Positions 27,566 through 34,774 of a stretch of 64,000 nt of DNA are shown here, one piece after another (position 1 is the stretch's first letter; each line of letters starts with the position of its first letter). Made by a program: the position numbers and the translations under genes. Below the pieces are notes generated by a model that made no database searches, was not told the DNA's origin, and worked only from the letters and a program-made list of their open reading frames with translations. Source of the stretch: Bdellovibrio bacteriovorus. GTDB lineage: Bacteria > Bdellovibrionota > Bdellovibrionia > Bdellovibrionales > Bdellovibrionaceae. The DNA lies in NCBI RefSeq assembly GCF_002208115.1, contig NZ_CP020946.1, positions 2,480,001-2,544,000 on the forward strand. The letters run 5' to 3'.

Positions 27566-28096
27566 ATGAAACAGCTTATATCTTCAATAGCGATTATTTC
27601 AATGACAGCTCTGACGGCCTTCGCCGGGGAAAGCCAGCAAGTCACCATTGGCAGTGTGTTTACCAATCTAACCACGGAGTGTGTTGAAGTCAGCGCGGCA
27701 AACCAACAATCCCCGATTGATTTCTATAATGCCGAATGCAAGGGCTTTGGCGGGTATCAATTAAACATCTCAGGCGGCGACCTTCGCTATCATCCGGAGC
27801 TGGCTTACGGTGGGCAGCAGATTGCCCTTAACAACCCGTATTCCTTCCATGACGTGGCTTCAACTGAGGTGGAATGGATGTACCGCAAAACGAATTCCTT
27901 AGAGGACGGCAGCGGATCGTTGCAGTGGATTGGCTTTATCTATCGCCTGTCTGAAGCCACTGAAGATGGAATGTCGGATGTGGAAGTGGTGTATGCGGTT
28001 CGTTTGGATGGGGCGGACACCTGCTCGATTGGCACCGCCGCCACTGAAGAACAAGCACGGGCGCTTGTTCTGAGCTCAAAGGCTCACTGCAAATAG
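27566..28096 (+). CDS. Exported protein of unknown function, 176 aa
   Basis: The signal peptide (ISSIAIISMTALTAFAGE) is followed by a beta-rich sequence with four cysteines (TTECVEV, NAECKGF, DTCSIG, AHCK), likely forming two disulfides in the periplasm or outside. IDFYNAECKGFGGYQLNISGGDLRY and VEVVYAVRLDG are notable strands. AAAGGA precedes the ATG at 27566. The open frame upstream of it is not protein-like. The family was not recognised. Confidence 0.65.
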   Translation: MKQLISSIAIISMTALTAFAGESQQVTIGSVFTNLTTECVEVSAANQQSPIDFYNAECKGFGGYQLNISGGDLRYHPELAYGGQQIALNNPYSFHDVASTEVEWMYRKTNSLEDGSGSLQWIGFIYRLSEATEDGMSDVEVVYAVRLDGADTCSIGTAATEEQARALVLSSKAHCK

Positions 28097-28104
28097 TCTG
28101 ACTC

Positions 28105-28617
28105 TTATTTTGTATTGTCGTGAACGCAAAAGGCCGGAAGCTTATCAAGGGGTCGATCCTGATAGTCGACGGCCCCTAGCTCTTTCAGTTCTTTGAGGGT
28201 TGTTTCCCTGACGACGCCATCACCGCCGCGAATTCTAAGTACAAGATGAGTATCAACGTTCGCTGGATTCTCTTTGTCGATTTTGATCTTTTTCTTGTTG
28301 TCCCAAGCGACGATAGCCGTATCAACAGAGCCATCTTTCTTTTTAATCTGCACCATCATACTGTCCACTTGGGGTTTGCCGAATGCCGCAACCCGGATCA
28401 CTTCTTCCAGGTCCGCCAGCTTCATATTCAAGCCAAGTTGTTTGCCCAGAGTGTGACAGAATGAACCCGCGTCAGCGCGTTTGCTAAACTTAATTTTGGA
28501 AACCGCGACGGAGTTCTCACCGACATTAACATCCTGAGTAAATGGCAGCAGGTTCGCGTGGGCGTGGAAAACGGAGAAGTTCAAAATTAAGACAGTTGCC
28601 AACAAGACTCTTTTCAT
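28105..28617 (-). CDS. Exported protein of unknown function, 170 aa
   Basis: It begins with a signal peptide (RVLLATVLILNFSVFHAHA). The mature protein has two cysteines (GSFCHTLGKQLG and PAFCVHDN), the first in a segment resembling the start of a helix, and a lysine-rich middle (NKKKIKIDKEN) followed by HLVLRIRGGDG. No known family was recognised. It is convergent with the neighbouring exported-protein gene, with eight bases between stops. Confidence 0.6.
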   Translation of the reverse strand: MKRVLLATVLILNFSVFHAHANLLPFTQDVNVGENSVAVSKIKFSKRADAGSFCHTLGKQLGLNMKLADLEEVIRVAAFGKPQVDSMMVQIKKKDGSVDTAIVAWDNKKKIKIDKENPANVDTHLVLRIRGGDGVVRETTLKELKELGAVDYQDRPLDKLPAFCVHDNTK

Positions 28618-28700
28618 AGGGCACCTCTGCCCATTTACACTGCGAGAGTCATTCCAGCGTCAACTGCAATAAAGCTTGTTTATACAAAGCAAGCACTGTC

Positions 28701-28722
28701 GAAGGCGCCAAAAGGCGCCTTC
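28701..28722 (-). terminator. Terminator-like hairpin downstream of the AIG2-like gene
   Basis: GAAGGCGCC and GGCGCCTTC pair perfectly (9 bp) around AAAA. No strong T-run follows on either strand, so it may only stabilise 3' ends. Confidence 0.4.
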
Positions 28723-28782
28723 CAAATTTGTTATGTCTTAAATTGAAATACGAAGCTTCTGTTGCAAAGTGAGACGAGGATA

Positions 28783-29316
28783 TTAAGGATTGCCTCGAGC
28801 TTTAGCTGGCAATGAGGCCACATACGCCTCTGGCAAACCCGAAGCCCGGGCTCCTCTTATCAAGGCCTCGAGATACCGTTCACTGACAGGACCATCAAGA
28901 CTGCGACGACTCGGTGACGTCACAAAGGCCGTCGCCTCAAACTCTTGTCCGTCGACGGAAACACTCAGAGTCGTCTCAACTGACATCCCAGTCACGACAC
29001 CTTCTTTGTGCTGAATAATGGGCCATTCTTTTTCCGGAATCTCAAATAACCTTCCAAAGACAGACGAGTCTTCTTTGGCGACCAACCCGGCAACACGCCC
29101 ACCCCACCAACGCGAAGGAAAATCAAAAATCAAATCGACACCTTTTGCTTCAGCCACCAGCCCCTCGGGCAATGTGAAAAACTGGTAGCTATGCTCTTCC
29201 GCCCAAACCTCGAAAGCCTGGCGATCCAAAACCCCCGAGTATGCAAAATACAATTTGCTTCCGGTTCCTTGAATTTGATTTCTTGCTTGCATCACTTTTC
29301 CGTAATGGGCGTCCAT
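28783..29316 (-). CDS. Gamma-glutamylcyclotransferase-like (AIG2) protein
   Basis: This 177-residue protein has the AIG2/GGCT-like layout: LYFAYSGVLDRQAFEVWAEEH near residues 21-41, VDLIFDFPSRWWGGRVAGLVAKEDSSVFGRLFEIPEKEW with the strand pattern of this fold, and EGVVTGMSVETTLSV. Such proteins cleave gamma-glutamyl amines or act in related cyclisations; the substrate is unknown. The start at 29316 has AAGGAAA upstream. An in-frame extension of 23 codons lacks a ribosome site. Confidence 0.75.
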   Translation of the reverse strand: MDAHYGKVMQARNQIQGTGSKLYFAYSGVLDRQAFEVWAEEHSYQFFTLPEGLVAEAKGVDLIFDFPSRWWGGRVAGLVAKEDSSVFGRLFEIPEKEWPIIQHKEGVVTGMSVETTLSVSVDGQEFEATAFVTSPSRRSLDGPVSERYLEALIRGARASGLPEAYVASLPAKARGNP

Positions 29317-29412
29317 ATTTGATTTCCTTCTGCTTCTAAGTATCAGGTCTTGGCTCAAAGCTGTTGCAGTGTATCCCGGATCCAAGTCATTTGGCTTTTA
29401 ATATCGCCTGAC

Positions 29413-29465
29413 TTTGGCCCATTTTTGAAAAAAAAATGGCGGCCCGAAGGAGACGAGTTCAAAAC
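29413..29465 (-). repeat. tRNA-3'-end-like relic A
   Basis: On the minus strand this reads as a degenerate T-arm and acceptor end (GAACTCGTCTCC ... GGGCCGCCA) followed at once by a hairpin GCCATTTTT..AAAAATGGGC. It resembles the end of a tRNA gene with its terminator, and it is about 85% identical over 30 bases to a copy at 30369-30424. The tRNA-Asp 3' end at 37399-37443 shares the core. No complete tRNA is present. Confidence 0.45.
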
Positions 29466-29578
29466 GCCTTTGTGACAACAACATTCTGTTGTTTATCACA
29501 ATCAAATGTCTAAAAAAAAGACGTGGTATCCTTCAAATTAAACCTTGCGACATCTCAACTGTCTAATAAACTTGGAGT

Positions 29579-30330
29579 ATGAAAACGAAGCTGCTGTACT
29601 TCCTATCTTTTTTTATCTTGGCACATTCAGCGCAGGCAAAAACGGAGACTGAACTTCGCGCCGCGATTCCTGCGGGTCTGGCACCACCTCTTTTGATTGA
29701 AAAAGAAGGAAAAGTGGACGGCCTTATCGTCGACTATGTCAATGCTTTGGCAGAGGCTATGGGACGTACCGCAAGCTTCAGTGTCGTGACTCGTTATCGA
29801 CTTAACAGATACATGCTGACAGGCCAAATGGATGTCCTCTGCTATACAAGCAAAATCTGGGATGACGGAGTTAAAAAATTAGATTTCTCTGAAGTTCTTT
29901 TTAACAAAAAAGAAGTTATTATTGGCCCGGCACCAATGCCAAAAAAAATAAGCGATCTGCAAGGCAAAAAAATCGGAACGATGCTTCAGTATGTTTACCC
30001 TAAGCTCGATCCCTAGATCCCTACTTTGCGTCCGGCAAAATTCTACGCGAAGACAGCTTATCCGAAGAAGGAAATCTAAAAAAACTGCTCAATGGCCGTA
30101 TCCAGTACGTCGTCACAGATCAAATTTTTTTCGATTATTTCCGTCTTGAAAATCCCAACATTGCAAAGAACCGCGAAGCACTTTTTCTGAGAGACTACCC
30201 CATTGTCTGTTCAATCAGTCGCAAAGGGCGAATCACGAAGAAGGAAGTAGACAAAGCCATCGCTGATATTAAAAGTTCGGGAAAAATGAAGGCCTTGTTT
30301 AAAAAATACGGCAGCATGTATGTTGATTGA
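29579..30330 (+). pseudogene. Exported SBP_bac_3-type solute-binding protein, broken by 8-bp duplication
   Basis: The first 145 codons encode a signal peptide (KLLYFLSFFILAHSAQA) and the first lobe of a polar-amino-acid-binding protein (ELRAAIPAGLAPPLLIEKEGKVDGLIVDY). The frame stops at 30014-30016. The bases GATCCCTA occur twice in a row (30008-30015 and 30016-30023). Removing one copy joins the frame to DPYFASGKILREDS and the rest of a normal protein of 247 residues, ending ALFKKYGSMYVD at 30330. The break is thus a recent tandem duplication. The intact protein would bind a small solute in the periplasm. Confidence 0.85.
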
Positions 30331-30346
30331 TTTTGGGCATAAAAAA

Positions 30347-30366
30347 ACCGAAGACTCAGCTTCGGT
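30347..30366. terminator. Small terminator-like hairpin after the binding-protein pseudogene
   Basis: ACCGAAG and CTTCGGT pair (7 bp) around six bases. A run of seven A precedes it, so it is a better terminator for minus-strand transcripts, and GATTTTGG follows on the plus strand. Confidence 0.45.
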
Positions 30367-30368
30367 GA

Positions 30369-30424
30369 TTTTGGCCATGTTTTCGGAGAAAAAATGGCGG
30401 GCCGTATGGGACGAGTTTAGAACT
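30369..30424 (-). repeat. tRNA-3'-end-like relic B, possible left attachment site
   Basis: Like relic A, it reads on the minus strand as an acceptor end (AACTCGTCCC ... GGCCCGCCA) followed by an AT-rich hairpin arm. The 12 bases AAAAATGGCGGG at 30390-30401 recur exactly at 37411-37422, at the 3' end of tRNA-Asp. That makes it the best candidate for the far attachment site of the integrated element. Confidence 0.5.
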
Positions 30425-30572
30425 CAATTGCCATAAATTCGCCAATCGCTTAAAGTTCCAGAGAATGAAAGATGGTCAACGACCCTCAATTCGGCGCAGC
30501 GAATCCATCTAGGTGTATTTCGCCTTTTGGCACCGAATCCCGCAATTAGAATTCCAAAGAAAGATACACAAA

Positions 30573-31214
30573 ATGGCATCCCAAGATTTCTACGTTACAT
30601 TGAAAACAAATGACAGGCCTCTAATCGAGATGAACAAAAGAATCGAGAAGCTTACTTTAATGGAAATATGGGTAATGAAAGCGTCTTCACTTTTTGAGCG
30701 ATATCATCGCCTCCTCGATCAAAATGACAAAGAAACTGACAAAGTAAAAATTGGGATCAACATTGAGGAAATCGACATTTGCTTCATGTCATCGGTGAGT
30801 TATTTTCTGAGATGTTTTTTAAATCAAAAAGGAAGTCTCAACCTTGAAATTAATAATGTTACTGCAGACGCTTCTCAAAGAGCCACATATCAAATGCTGA
30901 TGGACTTGAGGAACGACGAGTACGTTCATTGGAAAGGAGCTCGATCCAAAATTGCTATTAAGTACTCATTTGCCGCACCAACCCCAACTACTTGTGAGTT
31001 TGCAAGAACAGTACAGGCCGACTATTCCGAAACAGTCGGGCCAGATCAAAACTCTGATCAAATTCGAACTCTATTTCGCACAACTCTAGAATACATTAAT
31101 TCACGAAGACTACAGGAGCTTGATGCGATGAGGCAGCGCCTAAGCAAAGCCGAAGCTTGGCCTACTACCAACTTTTACAACCACAATGGGGACCCTGTTA
31201 TTAAGAAGGATTGA
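30573..31214 (+). CDS. HEPN-like protein of the integrative element, 213 aa
   Basis: The middle is helical (MEIWVMKASSLFERYHRLLD; ICFMSSVSYFLRCFLNQKGS). It ends in MDLRNDEYVHWKG, where R113-x5-H119 fits the Rx4-6H motif of HEPN domains, many of which are RNases or toxins. The C-terminal part is unrecognised. The ATG at 30573 lacks a clear ribosome site; a GTG in frame at 30513 is the alternative. It is convergent with the HExxH gene. Motif-based assignment only: the fold was not checked. Confidence 0.5.
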   Translation: MASQDFYVTLKTNDRPLIEMNKRIEKLTLMEIWVMKASSLFERYHRLLDQNDKETDKVKIGINIEEIDICFMSSVSYFLRCFLNQKGSLNLEINNVTADASQRATYQMLMDLRNDEYVHWKGARSKIAIKYSFAAPTPTTCEFARTVQADYSETVGPDQNSDQIRTLFRTTLEYINSRRLQELDAMRQRLSKAEAWPTTNFYNHNGDPVIKKD

Positions 31215-31263
31215 CATCTAGCGCCAGAAAAAGAGGACAGTCTCATTGGGTATGCCCATATTT

Positions 31264-31815
31264 CTATCGCATCTGGCGGCGCTCCGTTAAGCGGACTGCA
31301 AACTCTAGATCAACTCCAAGGGTCTTCGTGATAAACTCTGGAGTCATTGCAAAAAAATTTGGTTCTTCAGAACGAAGCTGCATTACAGCCTTAGGCTTTA
31401 AAATAAGTAACTCTCTAACCAAATTATAGGCGGCACAGTAATTCGAATTCGTTTTAAGGTCCTCGATAGCTAACCTTCTATAGTCACGTCCCATGTAGTT
31501 AGGGGCTTCTATGCTAAACTTAACAGCGAGCCCCTCCTCTAGCATTATCGCTGGAGGATGCCGTGCAGGTGCTAACAAATGAACGACCTCATGAGATAAC
31601 TGATAAAGAGCCTGATCATCCTTCACTCCCTTCATCAGATGTATCTCGACCATTTTTTCATCGCCTGGGGGATAGTAAAGATAAGGTCCGTCACTTGAGA
31701 AGGTTACTCCAGCGAAATTCCAAGTTTTATCTCGACCTCCATACCATTGCTCTGCCGTAGCAAGTAACTTGGATGCTTGTCGTTTGAATTCTCTTCTGGA
31801 TTCTCTGCTGTTCAT
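31264..31815 (-). CDS. HExxH metallopeptidase-like protein
   Basis: This 183-residue protein has the zinc-peptidase motif SHEVVHLL (H75-E76-x-x-H79) and, 14-15 residues on, MLEEGLAV. A Glu there is the usual third ligand of gluzincin-type enzymes. No signal peptide is present, so it acts inside the cell. It is the last gene of the operon that starts with the XRE repressor. In ICEBs1-type elements an HExxH protein (ImmA) cleaves the XRE repressor (ImmR). This protein lacks ImmA similarity beyond the motif, so a similar job is only an inference. AAAGG precedes the ATG. Confidence 0.65.
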   Translation of the reverse strand: MNSRESRREFKRQASKLLATAEQWYGGRDKTWNFAGVTFSSDGPYLYYPPGDEKMVEIHLMKGVKDDQALYQLSHEVVHLLAPARHPPAIMLEEGLAVKFSIEAPNYMGRDYRRLAIEDLKTNSNYCAAYNLVRELLILKPKAVMQLRSEEPNFFAMTPEFITKTLGVDLEFAVRLTERRQMR

Positions 31816-31825
31816 TTACAGGCCT

Positions 31826-32065
31826 TTAATCAAGCCACTCTAGGACAGTATTTTCTTTAGCGAGCAACTTATTTCGATTGCATAGGGAGGAGGTGCACTT
31901 ATAAGTTAATTCTCGCACTTTAGCTTTACGTACGCCACAGCCATCTCGTATGTACGCTTCGACTATCTTCTCATCTGGGGCCCTCGGGGCACACATCGAA
32001 CAGGCACTATAGTCACCATAATTCTTCACGTTAGAATACCCACAGCACTTACAGAACTTACCCAT
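31826..32065 (-). CDS. Small zinc-ribbon-like protein, 79 aa
   Basis: The first 25 residues hold FCKCCGYSN and SACSMCAP, two closely spaced cysteine pairs that could bind zinc. Two more cysteines occur in YKCTSSLCNRN and one in DGCGVRK. It lies between the SecB-like and HExxH genes, 10 bases before the latter, with AAGAGGTG before its ATG. No family was recognised. It may bind nucleic acid or a partner protein of the same operon. Confidence 0.6.
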   Translation of the reverse strand: MGKFCKCCGYSNVKNYGDYSACSMCAPRAPDEKIVEAYIRDGCGVRKAKVRELTYKCTSSLCNRNKLLAKENTVLEWLD

Positions 32066-32201
32066 AGCACCTCTTAAAAGGTTTAGCTCTCAAAGTTCGC
32101 ATCTTTAACTATCTAGCCAATTTGCGGTTTTCACTGTCCGGCCAATAAATCCTTGAGCCTCCCGACACGAATACTACTATTGATGACATGCTCATTAAAA
32201 G

Positions 32202-32501
32202 TTACTGACTTTCTTTTTCTACCCCATCCGTCTTCGCTTGAATTTTAAGCAACGGAAGCACGACAGGGAATCCAACTTCACTCGACAGATTAGTAATCAA
32301 TGCTCGAATGTAGGGCCAACCATTCAGCAGACCATTATGTTTAGAAAAAGCATCAAACATTTCCTGAGTAACTTCTTTAGGGATGTTAGATATAGGCAAC
32401 TTATAAATAACATCGTACTGAACTGAATATACAATCTTAGCTGGTCCTTTATCGATAGTGACCGTTGCTCCGACCAGTGCTATTAACGTTTTTCCTTCCA
32501 C
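32202..32501 (-). CDS. SecB-like chaperone
   Basis: The last 60 residues match the SecB-like family: SVQYDVIYKLP, then EMFDAFSKHNGLLNGWPYIRALITNLSSEVGFPVVLPLL, with the characteristic NGWPY-R and the GFPxxLPLL ending. SecB-like proteins bind unfolded clients, and in toxin-antitoxin-chaperone modules they protect an XRE/HigA-type antitoxin. The gene follows an XRE gene here. The start is the GTG at 32501, preceded by AGAAGG. At 99 residues it is shorter than most. The frame is open back to the XRE stop and reads NVSVDYKSGKRRL there, but no usable start codon is seen, so the N-terminus may be longer or partly lost. Confidence 0.65.
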   Translation of the reverse strand: MEGKTLIALVGATVTIDKGPAKIVYSVQYDVIYKLPISNIPKEVTQEMFDAFSKHNGLLNGWPYIRALITNLSSEVGFPVVLPLLKIQAKTDGVEKESQ

Positions 32502-32596
32502 CAGCCTTCTCTTGCCTGACTTGTAGTCGACGCTAACATTAGTTGCGGTCTTATCTATATAAATACCACAGTAATTATAGATACTTACAAGTAAGG

Positions 32597-32821
32597 CTAA
32601 GGATCAAACTCCAACAGCTTGCGAATCGGCACATTCAAAACATCGGCAATCCTCGCAATAGTATAGACTTCGGGGCTAGTAAGACCATTTTCGATCTTAC
32701 TAATGGTACCTCTGGAGAATCCCCCCTCAAGGTAAAGTCGATCCTGACTATAACCTTTTTGTTTTCTTACCTTGGCGATGTGTGCCCCTAAATTCTTTAA
32801 AAACCGTTCTTTCTTGTCCAT
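32597..32821 (-). CDS. XRE-family HTH repressor
   Basis: This 74-residue protein has an almost complete Cro/C1-type HTH: LGAHIAKVRKQKGYSQDRLYLEGGFSRGTISKIENG, followed by SPEVYTIARIADVLNVPIRKLLEF. It has only the DNA-binding domain. The start at 32821 fits the fold; no clear ribosome site is seen. It is the first gene of the leftward operon. The palindrome CTTCCTATAGGAAG upstream, which is repeated before the excisionase gene, is its most likely binding site. It would therefore repress itself, the divergent gene and the recombination genes. Confidence 0.88.
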   Translation of the reverse strand: MDKKERFLKNLGAHIAKVRKQKGYSQDRLYLEGGFSRGTISKIENGLTSPEVYTIARIADVLNVPIRKLLEFDP

Positions 32822-32854
32822 ATAACAATTTTGAGACAAATAAGAACGATCACT

Positions 32855-32884
32855 CTTCCTATAGGAAGGTAAAGTATAGGAAGG
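32855..32884. promoter_or_regulatory. Operator region: palindrome CTTCCTATAGGAAG plus half-site
   Basis: A perfect 14-bp palindrome (32855-32868) lies in the divergent promoter region between the XRE gene and the gene at 32920. A half-site TATAGGAAGG follows 13 bases away (32875-32884). The same palindrome occurs at 35721-35736. Confidence 0.75.
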
Positions 32885-32919
32885 GGCTTCCGATAAGAGC
32901 ATAAACAAGCGGAGATAAT

Positions 32920-33570
32920 ATGATAAAAATAACGCGACATATTATGACGACAAAAATAGCCATAACCACCCTGCTTACAACCGCCTGCGCCACCCTAGAA
33001 ACGCCATATTCTCGCTGGGACAAACTAACCTCAGATCCCCTATACCAATCTGAGAAGAAGACCTTCAACGAACGCCTGAACGGCAAAGAGCTTTGCCCCA
33101 GTATCGGGGTCGCAAATTTTACTTATGAAACCTCCATAGTACCGGACAAAAAGTGCATCTACCCTGATGTCAAAATTGCAAAGGTGTACCTGGAAAGCGA
33201 CAGGGAGTGGGCGAAATCTCTAAAGGTCCTTCAGGTCCTCGACAATGGTTTCATCGTATCCAGCAACTCCCCAAGGGCCACGACCATCTTTATCCACAAA
33301 ACCGATCAAGAAGGTGTCGTTGATGATACCTACTTAGCGAATGACCCAAATAAATTCCCATTCTATGAGTATACAGGGCCATATTCGTACAATAGCTTAA
33401 GTGGCAAACGAACAGTTCACTCATTTAAGAAGGTCGACAGACAAGTCTTCGTACAAGCCCAGAACGGCCTAAACTCTTACTTCTATCTTCGGGACCTTTT
33501 CGGAAACGAAAATCTATGGGACTGGGTAGAAGCCATAGAGAAGTCATACAAAAAGTTTGGATACAAATAG
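32920..33570 (+). CDS. Possible lipoprotein of the integrative element, 216 aa
   Basis: A short N-terminal hydrophobic stretch (KIAITTLLTTACATL) ends in a cysteine with only a weak lipobox (TTAC). The protein could be a lipoprotein exported to the cell surface. The rest is not recognised (CPSIGVANFTYET, VYLESDREWAKSLKVLQVLDNGFIV, SYFYLRDLFGNENLWDWVEAIEKSY). GGAG lies six bases before the ATG. It is transcribed away from the XRE gene under the shared operator, so it may be silenced by the repressor. Its 3' end overlaps the convergent gene by 27 bases. It could serve as a cargo or entry-exclusion protein (inference). Confidence 0.6.
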   Translation: MIKITRHIMTTKIAITTLLTTACATLETPYSRWDKLTSDPLYQSEKKTFNERLNGKELCPSIGVANFTYETSIVPDKKCIYPDVKIAKVYLESDREWAKSLKVLQVLDNGFIVSSNSPRATTIFIHKTDQEGVVDDTYLANDPNKFPFYEYTGPYSYNSLSGKRTVHSFKKVDRQVFVQAQNGLNSYFYLRDLFGNENLWDWVEAIEKSYKKFGYK

Positions 33571-34446
33571 GTGCATTATTGCTCCTTGATATCTGTGGGG
33601 GAGATAGTCCAGCAGCTTGGGCAATGGCATAGCAGCCTCCCCCTCCCCGCCCAAAGAGTCGGCAACAACTCCAATAGCCTCCGAGAAATAAGGGATTTCT
33701 TCTTTTAATTCAGCAATCGCCAGATCCCATGGCGCTACTTCATGCGCCACACGCCCCAAAATCTTATCCCAAATCTTAGCGCATTTCGGGCACCCTTGCG
33801 AAAGCTTAGAAACAAAGTCCTCGGAGTTCCATCTCGGCCATTCAGATATCACCTTGGGCATATGACAGGCTTTCTTCTTTATAGCCTTATCAACCAACTT
33901 TTTTGCCCTGGAAATTCTATTCTGAACAGTGCCAACCTTAAGAGACTCCCCGAAGCCCCTCCAATATCCAACCTTCTTCAAAATCGCGGTTAAAACATGC
34001 GTTGGCTTCAAAAGACCGTTTTCCACTAAAATCTGATGCAAAACCCAAAGATGAAAATCTATAGCCTGAGCGTCCCGTATGTTACTTTTGATTTTTTCCT
34101 CCTGGATCAAGAACGCTTTCTCTAGCACAGCCAGGAATAACTGCCGTTTGATAAAATCATCTTCAATGAACTCGTAAGGATTCTGATCTCGCTCCAGTTG
34201 CTCGGCGGACCGGCTCAACGTAACCATTCTAAATTGAAGATCTTTTCTGACACTTCTCTTATCTAGGCCACTATTTTGAAGACTCAAAAAGTTGGTCCTA
34301 ATACGAACAGAACTGACCACTGCCCGTCGCTGATGTGGACTCAACTCTATTCCCAGCTTGGATAACTCGATAGCCATTCGGGAAACCAATTCCATCTCTT
34401 TGGGCCAATGTGAAAACTTATCTTTTCTTCTATTTTTTCTATTCAT
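33544..34446 (-). CDS. Unknown protein of the integrative element, 300 aa
   Basis: It is largely helical and basic, with a very basic start (MNRKNRRKDKF) and possible HTH-like segment (VGTVQNRISRAKKLVDKAIKKK). A CPKC pair near residue 215 could bind metal. I do not recognise it. It is divergent from the replication-initiator gene across a 328-bp gap. It may act in replication or DNA binding (inference from basic character and place). Confidence 0.6.
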   Translation of the reverse strand: MNRKNRRKDKFSHWPKEMELVSRMAIELSKLGIELSPHQRRAVVSSVRIRTNFLSLQNSGLDKRSVRKDLQFRMVTLSRSAEQLERDQNPYEFIEDDFIKRQLFLAVLEKAFLIQEEKIKSNIRDAQAIDFHLWVLHQILVENGLLKPTHVLTAILKKVGYWRGFGESLKVGTVQNRISRAKKLVDKAIKKKACHMPKVISEWPRWNSEDFVSKLSQGCPKCAKIWDKILGRVAHEVAPWDLAIAELKEEIPYFSEAIGVVADSLGGEGEAAMPLPKLLDYLPHRYQGAIMHLFVSKLFV

Positions 34447-34774
34447 GAGAAACCGCCAGACCGAACCCTTTGCCGTGAATAGTTACGGCTCACGCTTGAT
34501 ACGAGCAAGAACTAAGTTAGCCTTCATGAAAGTCGTAATACCTTGCACAATGTGCACATCAGATAAAGCATGCACCTGTAAAAGCGCCCTCGTATCGTTC
34601 TTCGAACTATGCCAACGGACTTCGTCCAGGATATTAACGCGGAAACCTTCGTCAAATGCAGTCCCCCTCCCCCTCGCAGGGGCAGGTATTGATAAGCTCA
34701 ACGCTTCACTTCAGGAGTCGCCTCTAGCCTCAGATGTCTTAAACACTGCTCGCAACAACAATCTCGAGGTCAAA
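34447..34774. other. Intergenic region before the replication gene; possible origin
   Basis: This 328-base stretch holds no convincing gene. It contains a C-rich then G-rich hairpin CCCCT-CGC-AGGGG (34670-34682). A 72-codon open frame on the minus strand (34701 to 34483, TTG start) reads like protein in its last 55 residues (FRVNILDEVRWHSSKND) but has no ribosome site. Rolling-circle origins usually lie near the rep gene, so this is the place to look for the nick site. No known nick sequence was recognised. Confidence 0.35.

Noticed and set aside
29413-30424. Complete tRNA genes at the two tRNA-end-like repeats
   Set aside because: No D-arm, anticodon arm or matching 5' acceptor strand lies upstream of either.
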